Source of the DNA: Absidia repens
Taxonomy: Eukaryota; Mucoromycota; Mucoromycetes; Mucorales; Cunninghamellaceae
DNA: 64,000 nucleotides
Reading direction: 5' to 3'
Assembly (NCBI GenBank): GCA_002105175.1
Contig: MCGE01000036.1
Location: 248,001 to 312,000 of the forward strand
A program made the translations under genes and the position numbers. Below are positions 52,187 through 61,993 of this stretch, piece by piece. Below the pieces are notes generated by a model. That model did no database searches and was not told where the DNA came from. It worked only from the letters and a program-made list of their open reading frames with translations. The first letter of the stretch is position 1. Every line of letters starts with the position of its first letter.

Positions 52187-53962
52187 TCAATAGAGAATAA
52201 ATGGAGATACAGTCAACTCATCCTCCGTGTGGTGATGAATCCAGTCAGGGTCTTGCGCCACTGACCGTTTTGTCAACGGCTCGATGCATATCCACCTATT
52301 GCTAATAAAGTCGCCCAACAGAAATAATTGCATCCCATATGGCATTGGATCATGGAGATCAAAGTTGGCCTTCATCCATGCGCGTGTATAACGCGGGATA
52401 CACACGATGCTATGTTGTTGTTGTTGCGCATCGTCACAGACAACACCCTGGTAGATTGTTTTGTATTCGTTGATCGTCTCTTGGTATGCCGCCGTAGAAG
52501 CACACGTATAATATGCCTTTGGATGGAGCTTGAGTTGATGACGAACGTCTGCCCCATCGTTACTGGGTGGGAGATATTGAATGACATCATGGGAGGCGGC
52601 CACATCAAAATTCAATGACTGCTGCTGTTGCTGCTGCTGCTGCTGGGGCATCCGGGGAGATGATGAGGAACAATAAAACAATGTTGCAAATGTTGGTAAC
52701 ATGGCAAAACTCTGGCATGGACTAGGTTTGGACAAATATAATAAATCCAACTTGTCTTTGGTATGCATGAATTCAAACAGTTTCAATTTAACAGACGTCA
52801 AACTCGTGATATGCCAGTCATCCACGTTTGCTTGTAGGTGTTTATAGTCTGAGAGAGGTAGAATGGCTTTAAATCGATTCTTGTTGAGCGAGGTTTTTGA
52901 TCTTAACATCATATCGAAAAACGTTTGCTGATTCAGTTGATGGTCGATTTTGCGTTGAAAATCTTGATAGAGTGTCATCGATAAAGTCGTCAAATCGGTC
53001 CCCTTTTCGTCTTTGTGGTCGATGGAGGATGTCGACACCGAGGGATTGAAATCATTGAAGAAGAATTGAAAAAAAGTCAACATGCAGTTGTTGTCGTTGC
53101 CGCACTCACCATTCACCGTAAAGGTGCATTTTTCCAATTGAATAAACCAATATTTCAATTTTTCGCGATGTTGTTGTTGTTGTTGTCTTTTCGCCATTTG
53201 ATAAATATTGATTTTCCAAACACGAGAAGACCAGTTCACCATGAGGTCCGTTAAAAATTGCACTACTCTTAGGATGGATTCCTTTCTTTCTGATATTTTT
53301 TGTTGTTGCTGACGGGTAAGATCATGCGCAGCAGCAGCAGCGGCGGCGGTGGCGGTGGTGGAATGATTTGAATGACCGCTTTTCACACAACTGGCAAGCC
53401 AATGCGCATCAAGTTCAACGAGTTGTTGCCTATTGCCATGAAGAAGGTGATAAATATATAGACTGAGTTCCTTTGTACAATAAGAAAGAATCATCTCATT
53501 GACGGGGTTACACTTCAAGTAGGTCAAAAAAAGATCAGGCACGGCTACTATAAACTGGGCTTGGTCATAGATGCTGGAGATCATGCTTTGTTGAAGCGTT
53601 GTCATCTCATAATAGTATTGTTCCTCCTCGCCGTTGCTGTTGCTTCGATCCACACAAATGGCATCCACCCAAACATAGTCAATGTCTTTTAGATCGGTTT
53701 CCTTAGTCATCTTGTTGCATAAATTATAGAAATCATCCAAAGCGAAGCCAGTGATGGTTGCCGTATAACCACATTGAGTATCAATCGTCACTGGTTTGAC
53801 CTCGCCTCGACGGTAGGTGATTGCCACATATTTTAAATCTTTGTCATTCAACGATTTTTTCACACAGTGAATCTTATGTTCTTTAGCGGCTCTTTTGATG
53901 TCAATAAGAATAAGATCTAGATATTTATCTGTCTCACAGTTTTCATTGGAAGAACCTTTCAA

Positions 53963-53996
<34 letters not shown>

Positions 53997-54105
53997 AGTG
54001 GGGGAAAAAAAAATCGTACTGGTAAGCATAAACATATACCTATTTTTTTTTTTTTAACAGATACATACTTGAAGAGTGATGGTTTTCGTTGTCATTCATC
54101 GTCAT
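52187..54105 (-). CDS. HET-domain protein (predicted two exons)
   Basis: 601 residues when exon 1 (54105-54069) is joined to exon 2 (53955-52187). Exon 2 alone has no early ATG. The N-terminal region fits the HET family (heterokaryon-incompatibility type): KYVAITYRRGE near residue 54, IDYVWVDAICVDR near 104, IYDQAQFIVAVPD near 141, and a divergent third motif SSRVWKINIYQ near 250 in place of the usual RxWTLQE. Poly-Ala, poly-Gln and Asn runs are present. The C-terminal half is unassigned and ends near WICIEPLTKRS. A minus-strand AATAAA (52167-52172) is only 15 bp beyond the stop. HET proteins trigger cell death on non-self contact in Dikarya; that role here is inference. Confidence 0.8.
53956..54068 (-). 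other. Predicted intron in the HET gene
   Basis: 113 nt with donor GTATGT, branch-like CACTGAC (near 53993-53999), a long poly(T) and acceptor TTGAAAG. The 1-nt overhang of exon 1 plus GT of exon 2 gives a Ser codon and keeps the frame. It includes a ~27-nt T-run, so its length may be mis-assembled. Confidence 0.72.
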
Positions 54106-55374
54106 GATGGCGAGGACAATTTTGCAAAGACAAGGAAATTATAAATAATTTGGAGAGAACGCTTGCATGTATTTTCTTCTAAGTGACTGTTGCGAAGCTG
54201 CGTAACACCAACTGAGTTTAATCGTGTTCTTTTTTCTTTTCTTTTTTTTCCCCGTTTATGCTAATGAAGTGTGGCCTTTGCTTTCTATGCTACTGAGTCA
54301 GTTCTACGGTTTTTGGTACCTGAATGCTTAGTTTTTTTTATTTCTCGGTATGATTTTAAAGACCGCACTCAGGGGTAAAGTCAAACGCCAATTTTTATAA
54401 AACATTCTCACACTAGTAAAAAATAACAATACCTAGTCTACAGGGTGTTCAGGGAAACATTAGGTTTTGATGCAATGAGAAATCCCACTATACTTTGTAC
54501 CTTCATAGACGATCCCCTTGGGCTCAACTGATTTTTCTCTAAACTTCATTTCGTTCACATTTGTTATACCATGCGCCAATAATGATAATAATAATAATAA
54601 TAATAATAAACGAGCTGCATATATATAGTTTGACCAGTATACTTGAGGTGAAGATGATAGCACAATTTGGGTTGAATGGCATGAAAAGTATCATAGACAT
54701 GTAATAGGATTACTTGGCCTAGTATTTGATGATCAGCCTCTAAATCTTACTGGAGGAGAAAAAGGACAGGGAAAGCAGTCGGAGTAAATGAGCTAGAAAG
54801 TAAATGGTTGATAGGAACATCAACATGACAGCTACAGTAGCAACATCATTCATTATCCGATGGATCATAGGATGAAGAATCTTTTTTTTTTAAGATTTAA
54901 AGATACATATTTTATTGGAATATATATATACAAACTATAGACAAACTAATACTTAAATAATCTAATGAAGGCGCCCAATCGCCATAATACAAAAAAAGTT
55001 TATAATATCAGTGATGAATAAAAGAAAAGAAAAGAATACTTTATTGAATCAAAATAATAAATACAATAAAATACAAAATATAATTGAAGGTATACAAGAA
55101 AAAAAAAGTATGTAAATATAAACTAATTATCTAAACTACAACAGTAAAAGATCAAGTCAATCCGCCCATCTAATAGACACCACCGCACGTAACAATATCC
55201 AACTGAGCAACCTTCCATTCATCCTAACCGAGAGATTGATCACTAACAATGCATGTCGCCAAATTATGTTTGTTGGGCCGTTCATTCAAATCAAATCGAT
55301 TCAGCGGTTCTTGTCTTAATCAAGGTGACACGCGTTTTCGTTGCCCGCAGTCGTCGTCGTTGTCGTCGTCGTCC
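54106..55374. other. Intergenic, no gene
   Basis: HET promoter side, then AT-rich DNA with (TAA)n at about 54577-54608, a fragment of repeat R (about 54895-54985), and a minus-strand AATAAA at 55040-55045 for the next F-box gene. A lone ACAGGGTGTTC (54440-54450) resembles a mariner-type end but has no partner. Confidence 0.6.
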
Positions 55375-56505
55375 TTATTGCTGATCATTGATGACGGGAT
55401 TTCCGTGACCGGGAGCGGAGCGAATCCTTTCGATGGCATCCTGTTTTAATTTCAATGTATACAGATACGCAGGATGGTCCCACAACATCTCGAGTTCCGG
55501 AAAATCATTGATCTCTAACCCAGAATCGGACAGATCCAAGCTTGTGAGAAGAGGACACTGCCGGACCATGTGACGCACCGATGTTGTAGACAGACTTTGA
55601 TACCCGTTTTGAGACACATCGACCAAGGATAGGTTGGGAAGGTGTGCGGCCATCGCCATGACGGTCGCCGACGTCAATTCACATCGCGTCAAAGACAGTT
55701 CCGTGAGTCCAGGATGGATTTGAAGAAATGGAATAAAATCAGAATCCCCCACGTCTCTTGATCCATCATCCAAATTCAATACAGTCAACTCCGGCCATGA
55801 CACCTGCTGCTGCTGCTGCTGTAATAACACCGATTTCAATACCTCTGGCGAGCTGCCCAGAATCGTCAAACTGGTCAATCCTCTAAAGCATAGGAGATCC
55901 TTCACTGTTTCGTCCACGGTCATCCATGTGCCACCCGTCGCCGCATAGGCTGAAAGCAATACTTTCCGTAAAGGACATCGATGCACTAAGGGGGTCAATG
56001 TGTTGGGTGATAAATGAGGGGCATAATCCAAAATCAAATTCGTGAGTTGGTGGCAGTGCTGGCCTAAGGCGTTCATGGTCTGTTGCGTGATAAGACTGCC
56101 ATTGAGATGGAGGGTAATGAGGTGAGGACAATGCTGCGCAATGGGTTCCATGCTGATATCAGAAATATTCTTTGCGGTTTCCAAGGCAAGGTGTTCCAAG
56201 TGGCTCATGTGAGGTAAGATCAGTTGTAAGAGGTCAGTGTCGGTCCATGGCACGTTGGAAGTGAGACGGCGTATATGCTTTCCGACATGGTGATGTTGTT
56301 GTTGTTGTTGTTGCGCCTCCACGAGACATTTCATAAAAAGCTGTGCTTTGCTGCCATTCCGTAACGTGGGTGCTTGCCATAACAATGGGTTTGTCGCTTT
56401 ATAGAAGGACCGATTGATGAGTGAGCACGCGTAATAATCCTTTTCAACGACATGGTGTAGAATCGCAGATACAATTTCAGCTGGAAGATGACCAAGATTG
56501 TTCAT
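55375..56505 (-). CDS. F-box/LRR protein
   Basis: Predicted SCF substrate receptor, 376 residues from the ATG at 56505. An in-frame ATG at 56574 would add 23 hydrophobic residues (Phe/Leu/Ser from a pyrimidine-rich leader). F-box 1-47 (LPAEIVSAIL, CSLINRSFYK, PLLWQAP). Second segment HVGKHIRRL...WTDTDLLQL, preceded by a Gln/His run. LRR starts CPHLITLHLN and CHQLTNLILD. The cap is close to consensus: SGLEINDFPE and LKQDAIERIR, then a short polar tail HGNPVINDQQ. Poly(A) signal at 55040-55045. Confidence 0.92.
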   Translation of the reverse strand: MNNLGHLPAEIVSAILHHVVEKDYYACSLINRSFYKATNPLLWQAPTLRNGSKAQLFMKCLVEAQQQQQQHHHVGKHIRRLTSNVPWTDTDLLQLILPHMSHLEHLALETAKNISDISMEPIAQHCPHLITLHLNGSLITQQTMNALGQHCHQLTNLILDYAPHLSPNTLTPLVHRCPLRKVLLSAYAATGGTWMTVDETVKDLLCFRGLTSLTILGSSPEVLKSVLLQQQQQQVSWPELTVLNLDDGSRDVGDSDFIPFLQIHPGLTELSLTRCELTSATVMAMAAHLPNLSLVDVSQNGYQSLSTTSVRHMVRQCPLLTSLDLSDSGLEINDFPELEMLWDHPAYLYTLKLKQDAIERIRSAPGHGNPVINDQQ

Positions 56506-57197
56506 GTATAGACAAAGGGTGAACAAGAAAGAAAAAGAAAAAAGTGGGCGAAGAGGGAAGCAAGAGATGGCCATCTAAAATATTGAAACGCCGTTTGTCA
56601 CACAATACAATATTCATCTGTCAAAAAGTAAGATCATCTATCGCGCAGGTGTGCTGAACACTGCAATATCGTCCTCCCCCCCCTTTTTTTTTTGTCAGTT
56701 CCTTCCCTATGATACCACTTTCTCAAAAGACCAAATAGTAAACCAATACACTTTAGCACCGGCTCGGGCCCTTCCCAGACACCCAAACCAAACGACCAAA
56801 AAAATAAAAACTCATTGTTTTGATAAGAAAGAAAATATTGGATGTTGAACCATCGTGTTTCTGAAAATCCATCCAATTATACCCTTTATTTAATGGATCA
56901 TGAGTATCAAAGCCCATACCATAAATGCACCTTTCACCCTCATAACATAACTATCAAACAAAGACATAAACATATACATATGGCTGAATTTGTATTTCTT
57001 TATTAAAAATCAAACAAATATATAAACAAAGGTACGCTATAGCTAAACAGTACACATATATACAAGCTGATCTAAGCTATATACTAATAACTATACAAAA
57101 ATAAAAACAAGAGCACCGCGATGCCATCCACAGGATCATCCAATCCAGAGAATCGTTTTTTAAAACATGTCGCATCCTCCACCCCCTCCTTTTTCCA
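56506..57197. other. Intergenic
   Basis: Promoter of the 55.4-kb gene and 3' UTR of the 57.2-kb gene (minus-strand AATAAA at 56999-57004). No gene. Confidence 0.6.
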
Positions 57198-58361
57198 TCA
57201 TTTCCGTTTCTTGGCAGGACGAGGGCCACGTCGGATTTGATCCAGGGAATCGGGATCCAATTGGAGTAAATACATGGGGATATCATCGTCGTCCAGTTCG
57301 GCTTCTTCATCCAGACATATATCCTCGTCGGCTTCGGGGAAATCCTTGAATTTGAGCGAGCACGCTTGTACGATCATGCACTTGAGCTGAGGACACTGAC
57401 GAATAAATTGACGCACGCCCTTTGGTGTGATGGTTAGATTATTCGACACATCCATACTAAGCAGACCGGGGAGATACTTGACCATGGCGTCCAGGACCGC
57501 GTCGGTGAATCGACTTGTTTGGAAAACGAGTTGTTTGAGTTCAGGGTGTGTTTTGATAAAGTCGATGGCGATTTTGTTGTTGATATTATTACATCGTTCC
57601 AGGCAAAAGAGTTCCAAATTGGACCAGCGCACCTTCTGGGGGTTGGAGATCTGGATCAGAAGCTGTTTACTGAAATACGCTGGGCATTCACGGAACGTCA
57701 GTCGTTTCACATCCTTCAAAAGCGCCAACTCCGATAAGAATTGATCCACCAAGGGTGTGTTCAAACGGGACCCGCCACCAAGATAACCGTCATCCATCCC
57801 ATCCATCGCACCCACATCGATATAAAGTTCTTCCAACAACGGACACGCCTTAAATAACGTGCCAAAACATCCACCGCGTGGCGTCAGCCGATCACAATCG
57901 ACCAATTGAAGTCCTTCGAGTTTCGGGTAGTGTTGCGCTATGGTGTTGATGGATTGTGGTGTGATGGACCCGTAACGAATGTGAATACACGTCAGTTGAG
58001 GACAGAGTCGAGGTAAGTGTTCGAAGGTGGTATCGCTGATATATTCGCCAATATGTATCGCCAGTTTTTCGACATTGGGGGTGTGTTTCATAAAGAGCAA
58101 AAATAAGGCCTCCGTGATGGGAAACCCGAATTCGAGATGCTGGATATACTGACCCAATTTTTGAGAAGACGAATGTAACATACCAGTGATGACTTGGGTG
58201 AAGACTGATTCATGATCGACATTGGGCGTTTGCCATAACAAAGGATTCGCCGTCTCGTAAAAAAGTTTGTTGACTAGAGCACACGTGTAAAGATCATCTT
58301 CGTCTACGTTTTTGACAATCAAGGATATAATTTCGACAGGAAATTCACCAAGATTGATCAT
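57198..58361 (-). CDS. F-box/LRR protein
   Basis: Predicted SCF substrate receptor, 387 residues from the ATG at 58361, which follows a 26-nt A-run on plus. F-box 1-47 (FPVEIISLIV, CALVNKLFYE, PLLWQTP). Second segment KLGQYIQHLEFGFPITEALFLL, where WTD is replaced by PIT. LRR starts CPQLTCIHIR and YPKLEGLQLV. Cap: CSLKFKDFPE, acidic EEAELDDDDI, then LDPDSLDQIR in place of LDxxAIxxIR, and a basic end RRGPRPAKKRK that could act as a nuclear signal. A tRNA-like element (58428-58510) lies 67 bp upstream of its start. Poly(A) signal at 56999-57004. Confidence 0.92.
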   Translation of the reverse strand: MINLGEFPVEIISLIVKNVDEDDLYTCALVNKLFYETANPLLWQTPNVDHESVFTQVITGMLHSSSQKLGQYIQHLEFGFPITEALFLLFMKHTPNVEKLAIHIGEYISDTTFEHLPRLCPQLTCIHIRYGSITPQSINTIAQHYPKLEGLQLVDCDRLTPRGGCFGTLFKACPLLEELYIDVGAMDGMDDGYLGGGSRLNTPLVDQFLSELALLKDVKRLTFRECPAYFSKQLLIQISNPQKVRWSNLELFCLERCNNINNKIAIDFIKTHPELKQLVFQTSRFTDAVLDAMVKYLPGLLSMDVSNNLTITPKGVRQFIRQCPQLKCMIVQACSLKFKDFPEADEDICLDEEAELDDDDIPMYLLQLDPDSLDQIRRGPRPAKKRK

Positions 58362-58427
58362 ATTTGAATAAGATAAAAAAAAAAAAAAAAAAAAAAAAAA
58401 CAAGGTACAAGTCAGAAAAAAAAAAAA

Positions 58428-58510
58428 GGAGTCCGAACTTCCAACCTTTTTTTTGTGCGTAAAAACTTTCATCCTCACCCATTACGCCAAAATACTGTCT
58501 CCGCCCCAGA
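58428..58510 (-). repeat. tRNA-like element, copy 1
   Basis: On the minus strand it carries a Pol III A-box-like TGGCGTAATGGG and a B-box-like AGTTCGGACTCC, then a poly(T). No full cloverleaf can be folded by eye, so this is called tRNA-derived (SINE-type) and not a functional tRNA. Confidence 0.55.
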
Positions 58511-58759
58511 ATCTTATTGGACCGAAAACCATTCATGTATTATTAAAAGATACCAAAGATCATCAAAAGGGAAGTCCATCGAGTAAAGAAAGATTCTAAT
58601 TTTTATTGAATCACGTAATAAAGAATATAATTGACTAAACACTAAACACTAAGCACTACAGCTACCAAAGCTTTGTCGACCATAATCCCACAACCCCCCT
58701 CCCCATCTATCGCCCGCAGAAAAAACCCAACCAATAAATTAAAAACCAATAATCAATCG

Positions 58760-59896
58760 TCATTGTTGTTGTTCTTGTTGGCTATCAATGCCTTGGCGAA
58801 AGTCTAGTTGAATTTGGCGGATCGTATCTTGCTGCAACCATGCACCGAGCGGGCCCAATATCTCCAAACTTTCATCATGCATCGTGATTTCAGGGAAGTG
58901 GTTTCCAAAAATCCTACAATTCAGGACGAACACCTCACTTAATCGACGGCTACCACGTTGAACCAGTCGACGTAATCCATGATGCGTGATATGACGACAA
59001 TATCTCAGATGCAAGACGGATAAATCGGGAAGACATGTCGCCATGGTATCCAACACACTATCCACTATCGGGGAACGATATAAACGAATCGTATGAAGTT
59101 TGGGATGGGATTGAAGAAACGCAATCAAGGTATCATTGTCCAGATCATAACATTCGTCCAAGGCCAATGTGGTCAAATGAGGCCAAACAACAACCATAGG
59201 CGTGGTGGTAAACAGACGAGGAACCACATCCACCGAAAACCGCCCGGACACTTGCAAATGCATCAATCCATTCAGGACATGCTTCATATCCGCGATCGTC
59301 TCATCTTCCATCACCCAATATTTCTCTTGCTCGTCATTATGATCCTCATGGGGCAGCGGGTCGTAGATTTCGTTTAAATCGATCCATAATTCCTCCAACT
59401 GAGAAAGAGCACGTGTCGAGGAGAAAATATCGGAAGGCACACCATGACATCGATCCAAATGAAGCGCTTTGAGTTGACCACCTAACATGTACCAGGTCGA
59501 AGGCGTGAGACGGCATTTCCCGAGATGAAGGAGCCTGAGATGGGGATAATGTTGCAGTAGTTGTTGTATCACTTGATCAGACACGTCCTTGGTCAAATGC
59601 AGCCAGAGTTCTTCCAGATCGCCAACGTACGTCATCAACAGCAAAAGAGAGTCGTCGGTCCAAGTGAAATAGTCGAGGTCGATGCATCGTATATGTTGCC
59701 CTACAGGATGGTGTGCAGCTACGAGAGTGTCGAAGAACTGTTCTCCCGAGTCCGAACTTTTTATACATATGGTTCGCCATAACAAAGGATTCACCATCGC
59801 GTAGAACCATTGATTGACAAAAGTGCAGGTGAAAAGGTCATGATCTTCTAAATGGTGGAAAATGGAAGACACTATTTCAGTTGGAAAACGGTCCAT
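58760..59896 (-). CDS. F-box/LRR protein, tandem copy 1
   Basis: Predicted SCF substrate receptor, 378 residues from the ATG at 59896 (MDRFPTEIV). The open frame upstream begins with GTG and reads like a signal peptide, but has no ATG. F-box 1-47 (CTFVNQWFYA, PLLWRTI). Second segment HPVGQHIRCI...WTDDSLLLL. LRRs include YPHLRLLHLG. An acidic insert HEDHNDEQEKYWVMEDE is near residue 185. Cap: CRIFGNHFPE, then LQQDTIRQIQ, with the last Arg of the motif replaced by Gln. Ends in a Gln-rich SQQEQQQ. Closest relatives are the two genes to its right. Poly(A) signal at 58602-58607. Confidence 0.92.
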   Translation of the reverse strand: MDRFPTEIVSSIFHHLEDHDLFTCTFVNQWFYAMVNPLLWRTICIKSSDSGEQFFDTLVAAHHPVGQHIRCIDLDYFTWTDDSLLLLMTYVGDLEELWLHLTKDVSDQVIQQLLQHYPHLRLLHLGKCRLTPSTWYMLGGQLKALHLDRCHGVPSDIFSSTRALSQLEELWIDLNEIYDPLPHEDHNDEQEKYWVMEDETIADMKHVLNGLMHLQVSGRFSVDVVPRLFTTTPMVVVWPHLTTLALDECYDLDNDTLIAFLQSHPKLHTIRLYRSPIVDSVLDTMATCLPDLSVLHLRYCRHITHHGLRRLVQRGSRRLSEVFVLNCRIFGNHFPEITMHDESLEILGPLGAWLQQDTIRQIQLDFRQGIDSQQEQQQ

Positions 59897-60462
59897 GATG
59901 GAGGCAAACAAAGAAAGAACACTCAGCACATGCACACAAAACAGTAGCAGTAGTGTCACACCAAAATTGAATCACCGTTTGGCATATTTTAAAGGCGTCT
60001 CACTAGTTTCAATAAGCCAAGCCCTGCGGCGCCCACTCGGTGATAGAGTGCAATAAATAAATAAAACGATGCAGTATATATACAGAGTTCATTGAAAGAG
60101 GTTTATTTAGTGACATAAAATAAAATAACTAAAAAAAGGCAAACAAACTACAATAAAAGGGGAGCTCTATGATAGAGAGACAACCATCATCAAAGCAGGA
60201 GGTCTTTGTGAGTGGTGATCTGACAAGCGTCAGATATTCTTCGCCATCAAATATTTTCCAAAATGGAAACGCAGTAAATTACTGGATGTCAAGTCATCAA
60301 CCTTCTTGCTGAGTATATGATATCAATCCAAGATTGGTACATGAGATACCCAAGGGCCAGCTAAACCAGCATCAGAAAGAAGGAAAACCGTCGATGAGAG
60401 TACAGCCGATTAACATTGAAGCTCTGTCTTGATTTTTTACCTTGAGTAGCCTATTGCTGTTA

Positions 60463-60463
<1 letters not shown>
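59897..60463. other. Upstream flank of tandem copy 1
   Basis: Promoter region shared with copy 2 (TTGAATCACCGTTTGGCATA near 59967), then an AT-rich piece with a minus-strand AATAAA near 60100. No gene. Confidence 0.6.
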
Positions 60464-60500
<37 letters not shown>

Positions 60501-60502
<2 letters not shown>

Positions 60503-60580
60503 AGTCCGAACTGCCAACCTTTTTTTTGAGCGTAAAAACTTCCATCCTCACCCACTACGCCAAATACTGTCTCCGCCCCT
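60501..60580 (-). repeat. tRNA-like element, copy 2
   Basis: Best copy. The A-box TGGCGTAGTGGG (60562-60551) fits the TRGCNNAGYNGG consensus fully. The B-box-like sequence AGTTCGGACTCC (60512-60501) has two mismatches to GGTTCGAACTCC. The spacing of about 38 bp is tRNA-like. A 37-nt poly(T) on the minus strand follows the B box. Confidence 0.6.
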
Positions 60581-60823
60581 GAATCTTATTGGACCGAAAG
60601 CCATTCATGTATTATTAAAAGATACCAAAGATCATCAAGGAAAGTCCATCGAGTAAAGAAAGATTCTAATTTTTATTGAATCACGTAATAAAGAAAATAA
60701 TTGACTAAACACTAAGCACTAAGCACTACAGCTACCAACGCTTTGTCAACAATAATCCTACAACCTCCCCCATCTATCGCCCGCAGAAAACCCAGATAAT
60801 AAATTCAAAACCAATATCAATCG

Positions 60824-61993
60824 TCATTGTTGTTGCTCTTGTTGGCTATCAATGCCTTGGCGGAAGTCTAGTTGCATTTTGCGGATCGCATCATGTTTCA
60901 ACCATACCGCACCGAACGGGCCCGTCAATCCCCAAGTTCCATTCATCGTGGCTTCGGGGAAGTGCTTTCGATAAATCATACAATTACGGACGAATACATC
61001 ACGTAATCGACTGCTACCACGTTGAATCAGCCGTCGTAATCCATGATGCGTGATATGACGAATATATCTCAGTTGCAAGACGGATAAATCGGGAAGACAG
61101 GTCGCCATGGTATCCAACACGGTATCCGCCATCGGGGAACGACGTATATGCAGCGTATGAAGTTTAGGATGGGATTGAAGAAACGCGATCAAGGTATCAT
61201 TGTCAAGATATTCACACTCGTCCAAAATCAACGTGGTCAAATGAGGCCAAATAACAACCATCCTCCCTTCTGTGGCGGGGATCGTAAAAAGACGAAGGGC
61301 CACATGCCTCGAAAAACGCCCGGTCAATTGCAAATGCGTCAATCCATTCAGGGCATGTTTCATATCCGCGATCGTGTCATCTTCCATCACCCAACATTTC
61401 TGTCGCTCATCATGATTATTATCCTCGTCATCATCTTCTTCATGGTGCCGTGGGTTGTTGTAGATTTCGTCTAAATCGATCCATAATTCCTCCAACTGAG
61501 AAAGAGCACCTGTCGCCGAGAAAAGATCGGGAGGCACACCATGACAACGATCCAAATGAAGTGCTTTGAGTGGAGTACCTAGCATGTACCATGTCGACGG
61601 TGTGAGACGGCATTTACTGAGATGAAGGAGCTTGAGATTGGGATAATGGTGTAGTAGTTGTTGCATCATTTGGTCAGACACGTCCTTGGTATAATGGAGC
61701 AACAGTTCTTCCAATGTACCAACATGCGTCATCAACAGCGAAAGAGAGTCGTCAGTCCAAGTGAAAAAGTCGAGGTTGAAGCATCGTATATGTTGCCCTA
61801 CAGGATGGTGTGCAGCTACGAGAGTGTCGAAGAACTGTTCTGCCGAGTCCGAACTTTTTATCCGTATGGTTCGCCATAACAAAGGATTCACCAGCGCGTA
61901 GAACCATTGATTGACAAGAGTGCAGGTGAAAAGGTCATGATCTTCTAAATGGTGGAAAATGGAAGACACTATTTCAGTTGGAAAACGGTCCAT
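60824..61993 (-). CDS. F-box/LRR protein, tandem copy 2
   Basis: 389 residues from the ATG at 61993. F-box identical in outline to copy 1 (MDRFPTEIV, CTLVNQWFYA, PLLWRTI). Second segment HPVGQHIRCF...WTDDSLSLL. The acidic insert is longer than in copy 1 (EEDDDEDNNHDERQKCW). An extra PATEGRM is present before VVIWPHL. Cap: CMIYRKHFPE, then LKHDAIRKMQ. Ends SQQEQQQ. The changes against copy 1 are codon-sized insertions and many substitutions in LRR surface positions. Poly(A) signal at 60672-60677. Confidence 0.92.
   Translation of the reverse strand: MDRFPTEIVSSIFHHLEDHDLFTCTLVNQWFYALVNPLLWRTIRIKSSDSAEQFFDTLVAAHHPVGQHIRCFNLDFFTWTDDSLSLLMTHVGTLEELLLHYTKDVSDQMMQQLLHHYPNLKLLHLSKCRLTPSTWYMLGTPLKALHLDRCHGVPPDLFSATGALSQLEELWIDLDEIYNNPRHHEEDDDEDNNHDERQKCWVMEDDTIADMKHALNGLTHLQLTGRFSRHVALRLFTIPATEGRMVVIWPHLTTLILDECEYLDNDTLIAFLQSHPKLHTLHIRRSPMADTVLDTMATCLPDLSVLQLRYIRHITHHGLRRLIQRGSSRLRDVFVRNCMIYRKHFPEATMNGTWGLTGPFGAVWLKHDAIRKMQLDFRQGIDSQQEQQQ

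Larger units (their letters stand above)
58416..60463 (-). repeat. Tandem 2.1-kb F-box unit, copy 1
   Basis: Poly(A) and tRNA-like sequence, the 3' flank with TTTTATTGAATCACGTAAT, F-box gene (58760-59896), and an AT-rich upstream flank. Repeats head-to-tail at 60464-62570 and again from 62571. Confidence 0.85.

Noticed and set aside
54440..54450. ACAGGGTGTTC, a mariner-type terminal motif (also minus strand at 26529-26520)
   Set aside because: No inverted partner, no TA duplication and no transposase frame nearby; too short to support a mobile element.
59897..59959. Signal-peptide-like extension of the F-box genes at 58760 and 60824
   Set aside because: The extended frames begin with GTG in both copies; the ATG before DRFPTEIV matches the family start.
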